In this document: positions 12,870-25,078 of the stretch, in pieces
How the letters are laid out: every line of letters starts with the position of its first letter
Position numbering within the stretch: position 1 is the stretch's first letter
Assembly (NCBI RefSeq): GCF_004193775.1
Contig: NC_041019.1
Coordinates: 875,501-939,500 of the forward strand
Source: Glycine soja
Lineage: Eukaryota > Streptophyta > Magnoliopsida > Fabales > Fabaceae
Direction of reading: 5' to 3'
DNA length: 64,000 nt
Notes under the pieces: generated by a model
Database searches by the model: none
Told to the model about the DNA's origin: nothing
What the model saw: only the letters and a program-made list of their open reading frames with translations
Made by a program: the position numbers and the translations under genes

Positions 12870-15166
12870 ATGGCATTTTCATTCACATTTATGTTCCAGT
12901 TCTTGCTTCTTGCCCCATCTGTGATCTATGCTTCTCCAGTTCAAGACCCTGAATTAGTGATCCAGGAAGTTCAAAAGTACGTTATATATATTCAGTACTT
13001 TGTTTTCGACATGTTACAGTCTTACACACTCCCTCCCCCGTGGCATCTTTTAAAATGTTCTATCTTCAAACAAAATTACGCTCTGTCTTATTCCACCAAA
13101 ATCTAATGTTGGAAAACAGAAAGATCTTGTGTCTTTTGTTTTGATTCATTTTTCTTCTTTACCACATAAACCGCATCTTGCATTACCAGTTGGTTTGTAC
13201 TATTTTATTAGTCCATTACCATGAAATACGACAAAAAGTATCTTGAGATAATACTTCTTGTGTTAAACTTATTTAGATGCTATATTTTTTTTTAAAAGTA
13301 ACAACTATTCATCCCTATATATTAAATTAACGTCTTAAGAATTATTTTTTAGTTGTAATTTTTCCTTAAAAAATAACGCTATGATTTTTCACATTTATAT
13401 ATTATCTTAAATTTTAAATTCAAATTCTTTTAAACTAATTATGTGTATTACTTTTATAATTTTGAACATTTTTCTCTTTTTATATACATCAGCATGATGC
13501 AATTCCACAAAAGAATAAAGTAGAATATTCTCCGAATGCTTTTTGTGATGAAGCATGTTACAGTGACAAGAAATAATTGTAGACATTAGCACTAGGAATA
13601 GAACAAACACATGTTAGTGACCGGCCACTACCTTCAACGATGAAACATATGTGCTAGCGACCTCAGCACATTTGTATACTTTTTCTTTCCATAGGATCAT
13701 CGATTACCATAGGAGAAATTTGGGTTTCCATTCTCATGAATGATCAACATTTTTTAAGACTAGAACACACATGCATCATGTTTAAGAATGACACTGAAAG
13801 GAGCATGTTCTTTAATTTTACTGTATAGGAGCATCAATGGCTCAAGGAGAAACTTGGGGTATCTTTCTTGTGGAACGGGGAACCCCATTGATGATTGTTG
13901 GAGGTGCGACCCCAACTGGGAAAGGAACCGAAAGCGTCTAGCTAGTTGTGCAATTGGGTTTGGTAAGCATGCCATTGGTGGAAAAGATGGGAAAATATAT
14001 GTGGTGACTGACCCTAGTGATAACCCTGTGAACCCCAAGCCAGGAACATTGAGACATGGTGTTATTCAACAAGAGCCTTTGTGGATCATTTTCAAGCATG
14101 ACATGGTGATCAAGCTACACAAGGATCTCTTAGTTAATTCTTACAAAACCATTGATGGAAGAGGAGCAACCATCCACATTGCTGGAGGAGGGCCATGCAT
14201 TAGAGTGCAAAAGAAGACCAATATCATAATTCATGGCATACACATCCATGATTGCAAAAGGGGTGGCGGTGGATATGTGAGTGACTCTCCTAACCATCGT
14301 AGCTGGAGTGCAAGATCAGACGGTGACGGGATCACAATCTTTGGTGGGAGCCATGTTTGGGTGGACCATTGCTCCTTGTCAAACTGTTTTGATGGCCTCA
14401 TTGATGTTGTTCATGGCTCAACGGCCATCACCATTTCCAACAATTACATGACACACCATAACAAGGTCATGCTCTTGGGCCACAGTGATTCCTATAAAGC
14501 TGACAAGAACATGCAAGTCACCATTGCCTTCAACCATTTTGGAGTAGGACTAGGGGGAAGAATGCCGAGGTAATTAGTTGGTTGTTCTGTACTAAAACAT
14601 AAATAAGCCTTGTTTTTGTTTAGCTTGTCCTATTCTTTTCATTTGTAAAAGGCAGCAGCTTGATTTAATTTCCTACACAAATTTGCAGATGCAGGTTTGG
14701 ATACTTTCATGTGGTGAACAATGATTACACAAATTGGCAACATTATGCAATAGGTGGGAGTTCATCCCCAACTATTTTCAGCCAAGGCAATAGATTTCGT
14801 GCTCCAAATGATGAAGACCACAAAGAGGCAAGAGATACAAAATAAATACGACGTGTTAGTTGCATGCGTTGAATAGAATCAATAAATGGCCTTTCATGGC
14901 ATTATTTTCAATAAACTGAGAAAGTCATTGGATGATTTCAGGTGACCAAACATTTTAAATCATCAAAGAGTGAGTGGAGGAAATGGAATTGGAGGTCTGA
15001 AGGAGATCTAATGCTGAATGGTGCCTTCTTCACAGCTTCTGGGGCGGGGGCAACTGCTAGGTATGATAAAGCGTCAAGCATGGCAGCACGACCACCTATG
15101 CTTGTGGTTTCCATGACAGCAGGGGCTGGAGCACTTAGATGCAACAAGGGCAATCTATGCCACTAG
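12870..15166 (+). CDS. Pectate lyase (PL1 family), tandem copy 2
   Basis: Second predicted secreted pectate lyase, 403 residues, paralogous to the copy at 2803. Exons are 12870-12976, 13829-14569, 14689-14827 and 14942-15166. Exon 3 is 139 bases in both copies. The signal peptide is roughly residues 1-21, ending IYASPVQD. The core carries [41 protein letters not shown] and [17 protein letters not shown], so the conserved beta-helix, Asp and Arg motifs are intact and the enzyme is probably active. Two oddities set it apart: intron 1 is 852 bases against 129 in copy 1, and intron 3 (14828-14941) starts with GC instead of GT (GAG|GCAAGA). The alternative, a frame without that splice, would hit stop codons, so the GC donor is the only reading that keeps the conserved C-terminus. 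Confidence 0.95.
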
Positions 15167-16249
15167 ACTGCTAGTAGTATCGATAGTTCTTAGAAAACAA
15201 TTAATTTATTTAAGTATGGTACAACTTTTTGGCTTGCCAAAACTTCCATTTTTCTAGTGAAAGTGTTAAATACTATATCAACTGTGACATCCATTCCCAT
15301 TAAGGGGCAATGACAGATAGAACCGTGCTATTGAACAGGGAATCGAACAGAGTATTGTTGATGAATATGCAATAGCCTATAATCAATAATTTAAATTCGA
15401 GCTGCTGAAAGGCCACTAACATTTGACACTACACTTTAATAGACTTAATTCCTCCACTCATTCGCTACAATAATGCGTATTGCATTTACACCACCTCAGG
15501 GCCTAAAAACTGCACCACCACCGTTAGATTAAAAAATGTTTAATCAGGTTGCCACAATTAACTGATTTTTTATTTTTGAAAGGGCCATAATTAACTTTTT
15601 CTTCAGGGCCATGATTACTGCTTTTAACTTGTTATTAACCATTCCCTCAGTTCCGATTAGTTTTTCGAGATATTTTTTAAAAATAAATTGCACTCCCATC
15701 GGACAAACACAAGGTCCACGACTACATTAAAAAAAAGGTGGGTGTTTCCTGCACCTCCAAGTTGTTTCCTGCGCTCTTTTCGAAATTTGTTTTTAACCTT
15801 CTAAATTGGTCATTCTGGAAGCCAAAGTTTGTAACCATTCTGGAAGCCAAATTCGTCATTCCAGAAGCCAAAAAAGGAGTGCAGGAAGCAACGGCCTAAC
15901 AAAAGGACTTTAACGCCCTTAACACTTTCGCCTAGACTACAACCGCTCAGTCGCACAACCAATCAAACAACCATTTTACAAGAGCCCAAAATAAGACTAC
16001 GAACTAAGACAAATTTTCATTCCGCCTACAAACAAAGATTAAAACATCTACAAAAACAACTAATCCATAATGATCAATATCAAAAGCATAGCAATTGCAA
16101 CAAAACAAAAACACCCAATTCCGATACAAACCGGGCCAAAATCTTACATTTCAAGTGAGCGTACGGACTGACTACAAACAAACCAATTGAAACAAAATAC
16201 TATCACCAATTCAGCATCTTGACGTATAACATGACTGAGTTTAAAAATA
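15167..16249. other. Convergent 3' intergenic region with short direct repeats
   Basis: This is the space between the 3' ends of pectate lyase copy 2 (+) and CCT5 (-), and it has no gene. At 15805-15875 a motif of the form ATTC(T/C)(G/A)GAAGCCAAA occurs three times at intervals of about 26-31 bases. Flanking it are inverted copies of a TTTCCTGC.C / G.GCAGGAA motif (about 15747-15780 and 15877-15890), so the block could be a small foldback repeat. Confidence 0.45.
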
Positions 16250-19200
16250 TCAGTACTCATATGGGGAAATGACATCATCGATTTTCAGTATCATCTTGAC
16301 AACTTGAGTAGCAAGTAAGAGCTGTTGCTGCTTTCCGATCAAAGTTTCGAAGACATTTTGCTCACGCATGTCATTAGTGCCAACATCATTACAATCAATG
16401 CCAAAGTGAGGGTTATTATCCTGAAGGAAGAGTTAAGGTAAGCGCCATGATATACAGAAAAGGAGATGATGTTTAACATAGTCAAAGCAATCATCATGTT
16501 CAATCTATTACCTTTATTTGCTGAGACTTAACAGCAGATAATGTTTCAATTGGTTGCAGCCCACTATTTTCAGCAAGGGCCATTGGGATGGCCTCCAAAG
16601 CATCCCCAAATGCTCTAATAGCATACTGCACGTGAAGAAAAATAAGCAATCAATAATGCTTTGGGTTGGGAATACACAAAAAATAAAAAAATTGTTTGTT
16701 TAAGCAATGACATTACATTGGATCCATAGTCAGTAACTCGACATCACTCCTATACACTATCCGTGAATAACAAAATGATTTTTAATAGCTTCTTTAAATA
16801 GGTGGGTTCATTGGATTCACTGAAAATGTAAAAACTCTGTTTATTCTGACAGAATAAAAATTAAACCACATGAGTTTAATAATATCCATACCTGTTCTAC
16901 TCCAGGGTATCTATCAGCAGCTGCCTCCACGGCTATAGAGCAAGAAATCTCAGCTGAACCACCACCATATACAATAGAATTGTTGCGGATAAGATTCCTA
17001 GCCACGCACAAGGCATCGTGAAGGCTGCGCTTTGTCTCCTCTATGATCATTTTGTTACCTACCAAAATAGAGGGATACTTTTAATTTGTCAAGGTTGATT
17101 AGACATTTATCAGTCTTCAGTCTATTTTAAAAAGCTCCACAAAATATGCATAACTTGAAAGTTGCAAAGCCTAATAAGGAAATATTTAAGGCTATGTTTT
17201 AGATTGAAAATAAAGAATGGAAGAGAAGGGCAAGTGACAGAACCTATCCATCTGTTTCCATCATTTTTTTTGTCTTCTTTCTTACCACTCAAATCGGAGG
17301 TATTGGATGGAGCTCATAATTGATTTCTTATTTTGATTTTAATTATGATATTACTGTAATTTCATTGAGTTTGAGTAATCACTCGAACCATCTCTAGCAA
17401 CTAAAAGCCTACTGTTTTATACTCCATTCCACTTCATTCCATCCATTTCTTTCAATCAATCCAAACATAGCCTAGAAGTTCATAATCAACACCCAATGCA
17501 ATAAAGAAATAAATACAATATTGAACAACAGTACACTTAAAAAAATATTTTTCTCCAAGTGGGTAACTAATTACATGAAATTCAAAGAAAACCAGTTGAA
17601 TGAAGGAATCAAACAGTATGTCTTTACCTCCACGAATGAATATGGTTACAGCCCTTGAATTTGCACAATGTTCAATGTACAGCATTCGGTCTTTTGTTGT
17701 ACCAAAGGACTTTTCTCGAACCATACCAGCCTTAAAAAAACACAAATCAATGTTGCTTTGCTTGTTGTCAAATGCACAAACAAATGAAGCATGAGACTTT
17801 CCACCCCCAACAAAGGATACAGTTAAAATGTTACCAATGCTACATATTCTGAATTACTAACCCCCACAATTGCATGTAAATTGAAAATGACAACAGACTG
17901 CAAAAAAATAAATTTTGCAGGTCCTGTAATCCCACAAAATGAAATCATCAAGAGCAAGATTATACCTTTCCCAACTTTTCTGGAGATAACTCCTGGAACC
18001 TAGGAACAATTCTTCCACCTGTATTCACAAATAGATCGTTGCTTTGTTAATAGGCATAGAAGAATATCTAAAACCCACAATGTACATCCTTACAAAGAAT
18101 CCACAAACTTTCAAAGCATACATAGTTCAACTAAACCATACCAGTTGCTATAGCTATCAATTCCAACTCTACACCACCAACCCATCTGACAGCGGGCAAG
18201 TTCCTGTGCATTAAGAGATGATTTGCTTCATCGTCAAAACCCCATTGGCAAATGACAAGGGTTGCACCCACATCCTGCACATCCATTTGTCAGTTCCTAA
18301 ATACAAACACATTCTAATTTCTAGGAAGACAAAAAGGGTGCCGAGGGGAATAAAAAAGATCAATTCAAATTTAAATCCCAAAAGGCTTACACACCAGGCT
18401 ATAGTAAGGAAACATGGCACTTCAAGTAGAAGGTTAAAACCAAAGTAAATTGAAACCCCACCTTGCATTTCTGAACCATGTCATCAAAATACTTCTGTTC
18501 CTGCAACCTCAACGTCTGAAACTTCTCCACTGTATCAATATCAACCTTATGCTTGGTCTTTGGCTTGGGAGGCTCAAAGGGGCAAGTGAGGATAGCAATT
18601 TTAGCATCCTCAATTTGCTTAGGCATTTGAGGATGACTCATATCCTTGTCCACAACAATTCCATAGATCAACTCGGTATCCTCCAATTTACCCCCAACTT
18701 TCCCTTCCACTTTAATCAGATCCAAATTAACATCCTTCCTCGCCAGATCAGCAACAGCAAGAACAGCCTTAACAGCAATCTCAGCCAAGCTACGCTTGCA
18801 GCGATTCACACTACACCATCAAAACAATAATAAACACGTTATCAATGCAAGTTATGCACGGAGCAATTAGGTTTAAAAAAAACACAATTGCAGTTACATT
18901 TTGGAGGAGAGTGTGGTCATGCAAGTTTGAATGAGGGGCTCCAAATTAGACTCGTCGAACTCGAACTTGTTGGCGACGCGCTCGAGATGCTCGACGGCGA
19001 TCCTGGACGCCATTTCGTAACCCTCGGCGATCCTGATGGGGTGAATTCCCCGCTCGAGGAGGCGCTCGGCCTTCTCGAGAAGCGCGCCGGCCATGACGAC
19101 GACGCCGGTGGTTCCGTCGCCGATTTCGTAGTCCTGGCTCCGCGAGAGCTCCACCATCAGCTTCGCGATTTGGTTGTCCACGTCCATCTGGTCAAGGATC

Positions 19201-19505
19201 GTGGCTCCATCGTTCGCTGCAAAACAAAAAAGAGAGTGAGAACGGCACGTGCGAGGAAGGGAGGAAGTGAGGCAAGTGCGAGGGGGAGAAGTGAGAAGTT
19301 ACTTACTGATGGTGACGTCGCCGTCGGGGCTCTGGAGCATCTTGTCCATGCCTTTGGGGCCGAGGGAGGTTCGGAGGATGCGAGCCACGGCTTTGCCGGC
19401 GGAGATGTTGGCTTTCTGAGCGTCCAATCCTCGGAGTCTGCTCTTCTGCTCCTGCTCCTTCAGGATTATGAACGGCCTTCCGAACTCGTCGAAAGCCAAC
19501 GCCAT
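16250..19505 (-). CDS. CCT5: T-complex protein 1 subunit epsilon (CCT5)
   Basis: Epsilon subunit of the cytosolic group II chaperonin TRiC/CCT, a two-ring hetero-oligomer that folds actin, tubulin and other proteins using ATP. Nine exons on the - strand: 19505-19307, 19216-18898, 18810-18462, 18274-18142, 18018-17966, 17730-17628, 17058-16892, 16625-16512 and 16420-16250. They splice in phase to 535 residues, the usual CCT5 length. The N-terminus [20 protein letters not shown] is the typical epsilon start. The nucleotide site shows [10 protein letters not shown] (residues 46-55), NDGATIL (68-74) and GDGTT (99-103). The later GGG(N/S)AE-type motif appears as [10 protein letters not shown], and the protein ends DDVISPYEY. 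The CDS is intact with no oddity except a long GAA/TTC repeat in the leader. The product is certain from sequence family knowledge. Confidence 0.97.
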
Positions 19506-19552
19506 TTTCGATCTCTCTCTTCTTTCTCTCGCACAGAACAATCGCGATTCAA

Positions 19553-19590
19553 CGAAGAAGAAGAAGAAGAAGAAGAAGAAGAAGAAGGAA
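19553..19590. repeat. (GAA)n microsatellite in the CCT5 5' leader
   Basis: About twelve GAA units on the + strand, reading as (TTC)n on the CCT5 strand, start roughly 48 bases upstream of its ATG. The tract lies in the presumed 5' untranslated leader, so its length may vary between accessions. Confidence 0.85.
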
Positions 19591-19595
19591 GAGAA

Positions 19596-19740
19596 ACACT
19601 GTAAAGCCCTAACTCCACACACCTTCTATTATGCTTCCCACCTTTTTCTGATATTTCAATTACAGAACCCCAACCCGAAACCAACATAGGGCTCACCCAT
19701 GCTTCTGTAAACTGGGCTGGACAGTCCAGGCCCATTTATC
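19596..19740 (-). promoter_or_regulatory. CCT5 proximal promoter with site II and telo-box-like motifs
   Basis: Upstream of CCT5 are AGCCCTAA (about 19605-19612, telo-box-like) and two GGGCC/GGGCT-type motifs around 19690-19735, including GGCCCA at 19729-19734. These resemble the site II (TGGGCC/T) and telo-box pairs often found in plant housekeeping genes. Assignment rests on motif and position only. Confidence 0.45.
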
Positions 19741-20083
19741 TATTATTAGCTAATTATTTTTTATTATTTGGAATTTGTAAATTTTTAACATTTTAATGTC
19801 ATCTATCGAGTATTTTTTAAAAAAAATAAACAGTAGTAGTGGTAGTTTTTCGATGATAACATTTGGTTGACTTTTATCAAATTGTAGGAACACTAAAAAA
19901 ACTTAGACACATTCTAAGAATCATAATTTTTTGGGACAACACATGGTTAAATAAAGTTTTGCAATTTAACTGAGTTTTCAACATGGCCAAACTTTCCTCT
20001 AAAAAAAAATGGCCTAACTTAACACAAGTTAATAGATATTAATGAGTAGGACAAGTTTTAAAATTTTACAAGTATAAAATTTG

Positions 20084-20118
<35 letters not shown>

Positions 20119-20644
20119 AAACCTAAAAAAATCAAGTAATTTGAATATCTTAGTACTAGACAAACATAATACACTATAGTAGAATAGCGTATTTTTCTTC
20201 AGCAAAAAAAAAAAGAATAGCATACTTTATACATTATTAGAATTTATGGAATAAAATAACCCAAAGTTTATTTGTTTTAATGAAATGTTGTGTTATGGAA
20301 TGGTATATAATTTATATATTTTTCTAAATGAATAACTAAATAAAAGATAATGTACCAACAAATTGTTAGTTATATGATATTAAATTTAATTTTTTTTAAG
20401 TAAAATCTCGTATTTAAGCAATGTATAGAAAAATTATGATCAATTAACAGTACAATATATGATGGTGCATTGATGATGTTAGCACATTTTTATTTGTTTT
20501 CTATATTTTTATTTTTTTTATCTTATGGCATAACAAATTTTTTTACTAGATAAAAATTATAATTAATCAAAATTGAAATCAATTTGTTTTTCAAATGAGG
20601 TATAAAAAAGTGTCTCAAATTGAGGTTAAGAGACCAAACAATGA
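19741..20644. other. AT-rich intergenic spacer
   Basis: I see no gene. A (TA)n tract of about 31 bases lies at 20086-20116. The block ends at a T-run (20645-20659) that I read as the poly(A) tail of the LINE on the opposite strand. Confidence 0.5.
20086..20116. repeat. (TA)n microsatellite
   Basis: A TA dinucleotide tract of about 31 bases in intergenic DNA downstream of the LINE poly(A) end. Confidence 0.85.
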
Positions 20645-21039
20645 TTTTTTTTTTTTTTGCTCTACCTTCTGTGGATTCACGCTAGTAGTGTATCGAAGGG
20701 TAGTTTGTACAAGTGTTACAATTATGGCTAATTTGGGTTATAATTTAGCAAACATCATTAATTAGAATTCATAAAATTCTTATACCAGGAATATGAGAAT
20801 AAAAGAGAGGGCTAGCATTTGTAATGGTAGCCTTAGCAAGAACATAAGCTACCATATTAGCTTCCCTTTTAACAAACTTAACTTCAAAGTTTTGGACAGC
20901 AGGATATGATATGTTTACATCATGAAATTATGGACCCCAGCTTAAAGGCATCTTGAACTGAGCTACTTATTTTTTCAACTACGTTTTTACATTCCCTTTC
21001 AAAAATGACATGGGACATATCAAAGTTAGATGCCCACAT

Positions 21040-21913
21040 TTATGATTATCAAAATCGCAATTTAACTTGTAAAATCATACAAGTTTACGATTTTATAGTG
21101 CCTTCATGAGTTAAATCATGAGTAGAATCACAAATCGAGTAAAATCGATAGTAAACTCGATAGAATCGAACCAAGCTCGGAATTAAGCTATGAACTTTAG
21201 TTTTCTATGTTATTTATAGGTTCATACAAAGAGGAGTTAGCACTTACATCAAAAGAGGATGAATGACTTAATTTATGTAATATACAACTTGAAGCTGAAA
21301 AATAGATAGATAAGAAAAATTGTTACTCGATCTTTCATTTGAAGATACAGAATCTAATGATGAGTGGATAACAAAAGAGGGAGATGATATTTTTGATGAA
21401 GGCAATGTCCAAGTTGAGCAACTTCTAGGTGAAAGTGGTAGTGGAAGCAATAGTGACTTGGTTGGAGGAAGTTTAAGTGATCCAACTTTAGATGCATTTG
21501 ATATTGACAATTTGGTTTTAAATGACAATGTTGAAGATCACTTCTCAAACGAGAAAGAGTTTGAAGATGATGGTAGTGGGGGTGATATTGGAGATGATTT
21601 AATTAGAGAATTGATGGACATTTGAACTATTTCTATATTTTTTAAATGTTTTTATTTGAAGAATTTATGTTTTGTATTATATGAATTTATGTTTGATTGG
21701 GTGTGGACTATGTTAGTTTATTGAATTAGTGTTAAAGTTTGTTATTTTGATTTATTTTAGGTTTAAAATATTTAGTTGTATATGATTTTATATATAGGAA
21801 TATTAATATATTTTTTATATTGAGTAAACTCTTACAAGTTTACGAATCGATTCTACGAGTCGAATTTACGAAACCTCTACGAGTTTATGTAGAATTGTGA
21901 GTTTGACAACCTT
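21040..21913 (+). mobile_element. hAT-like DNA element nested in the LINE
   Basis: This 0.87-kb block interrupts the LINE RNase H reading frame. It is flanked by a perfect direct repeat GCCCACAT (21032-21039 and 21914-21921; one further T can be added on the left of each). An 8-bp duplication is the hAT hallmark. The ends are imperfect inverted repeats: ATTATCAAAATCGCAATT at the left and, read inward from the right, GGTTGTCAAACTCACAATT. Joining the LINE flanks and counting the duplication once restores the RNase H frame, which shows that this is an insertion. Inside, 21320-21625 (+) encodes an acidic stretch with DEWITKEGDDIFDE and FDIDNLVLNDN that could be the tail of a hAT transposase. The catalytic and dimerisation regions are absent, so it is non-autonomous. 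Confidence 0.8.
21320..21625 (+). pseudogene. Acidic C-terminal remnant of a hAT-type transposase (tentative)
   Basis: An open frame of 101 codons inside the nested element, rich in Asp, Glu, Ser and Gly, ends GDDLIRELMDI. The acidic tail resembles the end of BED/hAT transposase-like plant proteins. That comparison is from memory of the family and not from an alignment. It has no catalytic residues and is probably not expressed as a functional protein. Confidence 0.4.
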
Positions 21914-23390
21914 GCCCACATCAAAGCTTGAAGAAGCTCGTAAGCTTCCCCTTCCTCAACAAGCATACATGCCCAAGTGGAACCAACATACGCATCAACA
22001 AACTCTCATTTTTCATCACGAACAAAACACCCCCAACTCATATTGGCATTATGAATATTGAACATTGTATCTATATTACACTTGAAGAAATCTTTATAAA
22101 AGGGAAACCACTTAATCCTATCAAGGTATTTTTGCATTACATCAATTACCTCCCTTGGTTGTCCTCCAATCATGAAGAAACTATTTAGTGTTATGGACAA
22201 TCTAATTCAACGAGATAGTCTTATCTTCCCACTGAGTAGTGTTTTGACTATTCCAAATATTCCAGAGTCATGCAAAAAAAAAAAGCTTTACTCAATTCTT
22301 TGAGATTCTGTAGCATTTTAAAACACACCTCAACAAAACTATCTTCCTCCAACATAAAATGAGCTAGCATAGGCCATATACCAATTTACTCCCAACAATG
22401 TATGCTTCCTGAACAATAAAAAAATTAGTGTCGAGCATGCTCTAATTGATTACTGCACACAACACCCATAATTGAACATTAGACTTCCTTTTGCTTTAGT
22501 CTCATCCTAGTTGAAATTCACTCCTTACAAGCCTTCCACATGAGAAGCCTTACTCGGGGAAGAACTATTAACCTCCAAATCAAGGACCATTTTCTATCAA
22601 CTCTCAAATGAGACAAGTCAACCATATCATTCATGATTAACCTATATGCAAAACGAATTGTATATATAACATTTTTCTTAGACCACCAGACAAGTAAAAC
22701 ATCATTTACACAGCTAAAGAGAGGAATTTTCATAATATCCCTACTATTGCATCATCAAATAGTTAATGCAATAAGTGTTCATTTCGGCAACGTACCTCAG
22801 GCATAATTAGATCCTTAACTATCATCTAATGCACTATCTGATTAGCATCTTTCATAATCCTCATATTCTCCACATTCCTTAGCCATGGCTTGTTCAAAGC
22901 CTTTCTTTTCATTTTGTATCTAATGCTCCACCTGAATCCTTTCTTTAGCAACGCTTGTGTATTCCAGATGCTTTTCCAAACATAGGATAGATTGTGACCA
23001 ATCCTTGCATCCAAAAACTTCCCTCCAAAAAAGTATCTAGCTTTGAAGAAACGAGTAACCAAAACATCTTGGTTGGCTATGAACTTCCAACCTTGTTTAC
23101 CAAGCAGAGCTAAATTGAATCCATGCAAATTTCGAAAGCCCAAACCTCTTTGATCTTTGCTAATTGACATTCGCACCTAAGACATCCAGTGCAAACCTTT
23201 ATTGTTTATCTCACTCTAATCTTCCATGGATTTCTTCACACATAGATGGTGGAAACAGATACAAACTCATACATATAAGAAGAAATTGACTGTACCACTA
23301 CTTTAAGTAACACCTATCTATTACTTGGGAAAGCATGAAAAAGGGCAATAATTGAGTTCTTAACATTTGGAGAGTGCATAGCTCTTGATA

Positions 23391-25078
23391 ATAACCTATG
23401 TTATATATAGATGTTATTAGGGTTGTAAGGACCCGAATTGGGTTGATTTTAACCTTTTTTTTAACTCAATCTAATTAAATTTAAGTGGATTGGGTTTACA
23501 TTTTTTATATTTTGCAATCTTCAACTTAACTTTTGATTAGCTCAGGTTAAGTAAAAAAAAATGTTATCTCTTTCACTATTGAAAAAAAAAACAGCTTAAA
23601 CTCAAACAATAAGGGGTGCTTTCAAATTTTATTTTACAACTACTATTTGAAATGAGATCCAAGAAAGGAAGTAAAATACAATCTTGCTAAAACATTGAAA
23701 ATCACTTGTAATGGTAGAACTTAAAACATCTAACTAGTTTAACAACTTAATATTCATAAAACAATATTATTTTTTTATATGTTTATTGTATATTGAGGTT
23801 GGGTTTGATCAGATTCATAACTTCAAACTCATCTTTTAACTCAATTTTAATCAGATTTATTAAAATAAATTCAATCAATGATCCAATTTAATTCAAAAAT
23901 ATAATTGAGTTGAATTAAATTTTGTGAGTTTGGGGGTTGAGTGGAACATATTTCTTACCCTAAATGTTATAATAAGATAGGTAGAACTTACAAGTCAGTG
24001 AAAACATTTTTGAACAATACATGTTGAAAATAAAAATCAAATAAAATAATGATTTTAAAGTATAAATTTAAAAAACCGTAAAAAGTCTAGCATGATTTCT
24101 CCATGTTAGGGTCGGAAAACATTACAAAAACTCAATGAAGAATAATAATCTTTTTTACCATACATGTATATTCGTGTCGTTTTTTTTTTTAAACTAATGC
24201 TTTATAATAATAAAAAAATCAGAAAGTAAGACTAATGCTTCATAACTAAAAAAAGCAATACTACACCGAATCAAATTGAACCGACCATGTTTCTACGTCA
24301 AACCAAAGTGATTAATTTAATGGGTCTAATGGGTATGACTAGTTTGGTCGAGTAAGTGGTATCAGGTGGAGCAATTAAAGCCCCTTAATCTCTTTGGTCC
24401 CACTGAAAAGCAATTGTGGCATTCAAAGTTCCAAAAAGCAATAGAAGAATACATTTTTTGGAGGAGGTGCAAGTGCAAAAGTCATTAAATCCAATGCCAG
24501 TTATAGGATCTAGGGTGTTGGGTCAACGCTAAAGAATGGCATGTCCCACGGTGGATATTAGTATTACCCATTGAACAAACCCAAACATGGTCTTAGGATT
24601 TAGGAGCACCAAAAGGTTCGGCCTCAAATTGACCCCAAGTGCAGAAACGTCATTTCACGTGTCCCCCCCTCTGATCATGGCCATGGGCCTGGCCCAAAGA
24701 AAAAGAGAGGCGTTTTCCCCTCCCCTGCGCACAAGGGCGCACGTTAGCTGTCCCCTCTCACAATTATGGTCTCTCTCTCTCTCAATGGCCTCGTTCATTT
24801 CAGAGAAAAAAGCATGATGCATGCATTTATTAAAGAGGCAATGTTAGCTTTTGTTTAAGGGCTATGGGGGAATGGTGTGATAAGAGTGCCTTAAATGGTT
24901 CAGCTCTTTATAGCTAGCCAGCCACACTCATTCATTTCATCCCATTTAAAACCAACAAAACGACGTTGCGCTTGCATCTCCAATCTCCGATCAGCTTCTC
25001 CCGTGTTTCCATCTCAATCTGAATCAAAGCCGTTGCTCGATCATGTGTTGTTGTGAATTTGTTTGATCGAGTGAGAAG
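23391..25078 (+). promoter_or_regulatory. Intergenic DNA and promoter/leader of the ORP gene
   Basis: There is no gene in 23391-24550, which is AT-rich. Nearer the ORP gene are ACGTCA (24647-24652) and a G-box CACGTG (24656-24661), spaced as in bZIP/bHLH-responsive plant promoters. A CT-repeat lies at 24770-24783 and TTTATAGC near 24910. The GC-richer segment from about 24950 to the ATG at 25079 is the likely 5' leader. The open frame at 24587-24817 overlaps these motifs and has no domain, so I did not call it. Confidence 0.45.

Larger units (their letters stand above)
20645..23390 (-). mobile_element. Degraded LINE (non-LTR retrotransposon) 3' portion, pseudogene
   Basis: On the - strand, broken open frames give the late reverse transcriptase and zinc-knuckle linker typical of plant LINEs. 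These include GLGFRNLHGFNLALLGKQGW (about 23170-22990), VWWSKKNVIYTIRFAYRL, then WSLIWRLIVLPRVRLLMWKAC (22730-22520), and an RNase H domain beginning KCNIDTMFNIHNANMSWGCF (about 22090). It continues as AYELLQALMWA and ANFDMSHVIFERECKNVV on either side of an inserted element, then an EANMVAYVLAKA-type end. Stops and frameshifts break every part, so it is dead. A run of 13-15 T on the + strand at 20645-20659 fits its poly(A) tail. The 5' half (endonuclease, RT core) is missing; the left-in portion fades near 23390. Confidence 0.85.

Noticed and set aside
18888..19604. 238-codon open frame on the + strand over CCT5 exons 1 and 2
   Set aside because: It is antisense to well-supported CCT5 exons, crosses an intron, and ends in a poly-Glu run made by the GAA microsatellite.
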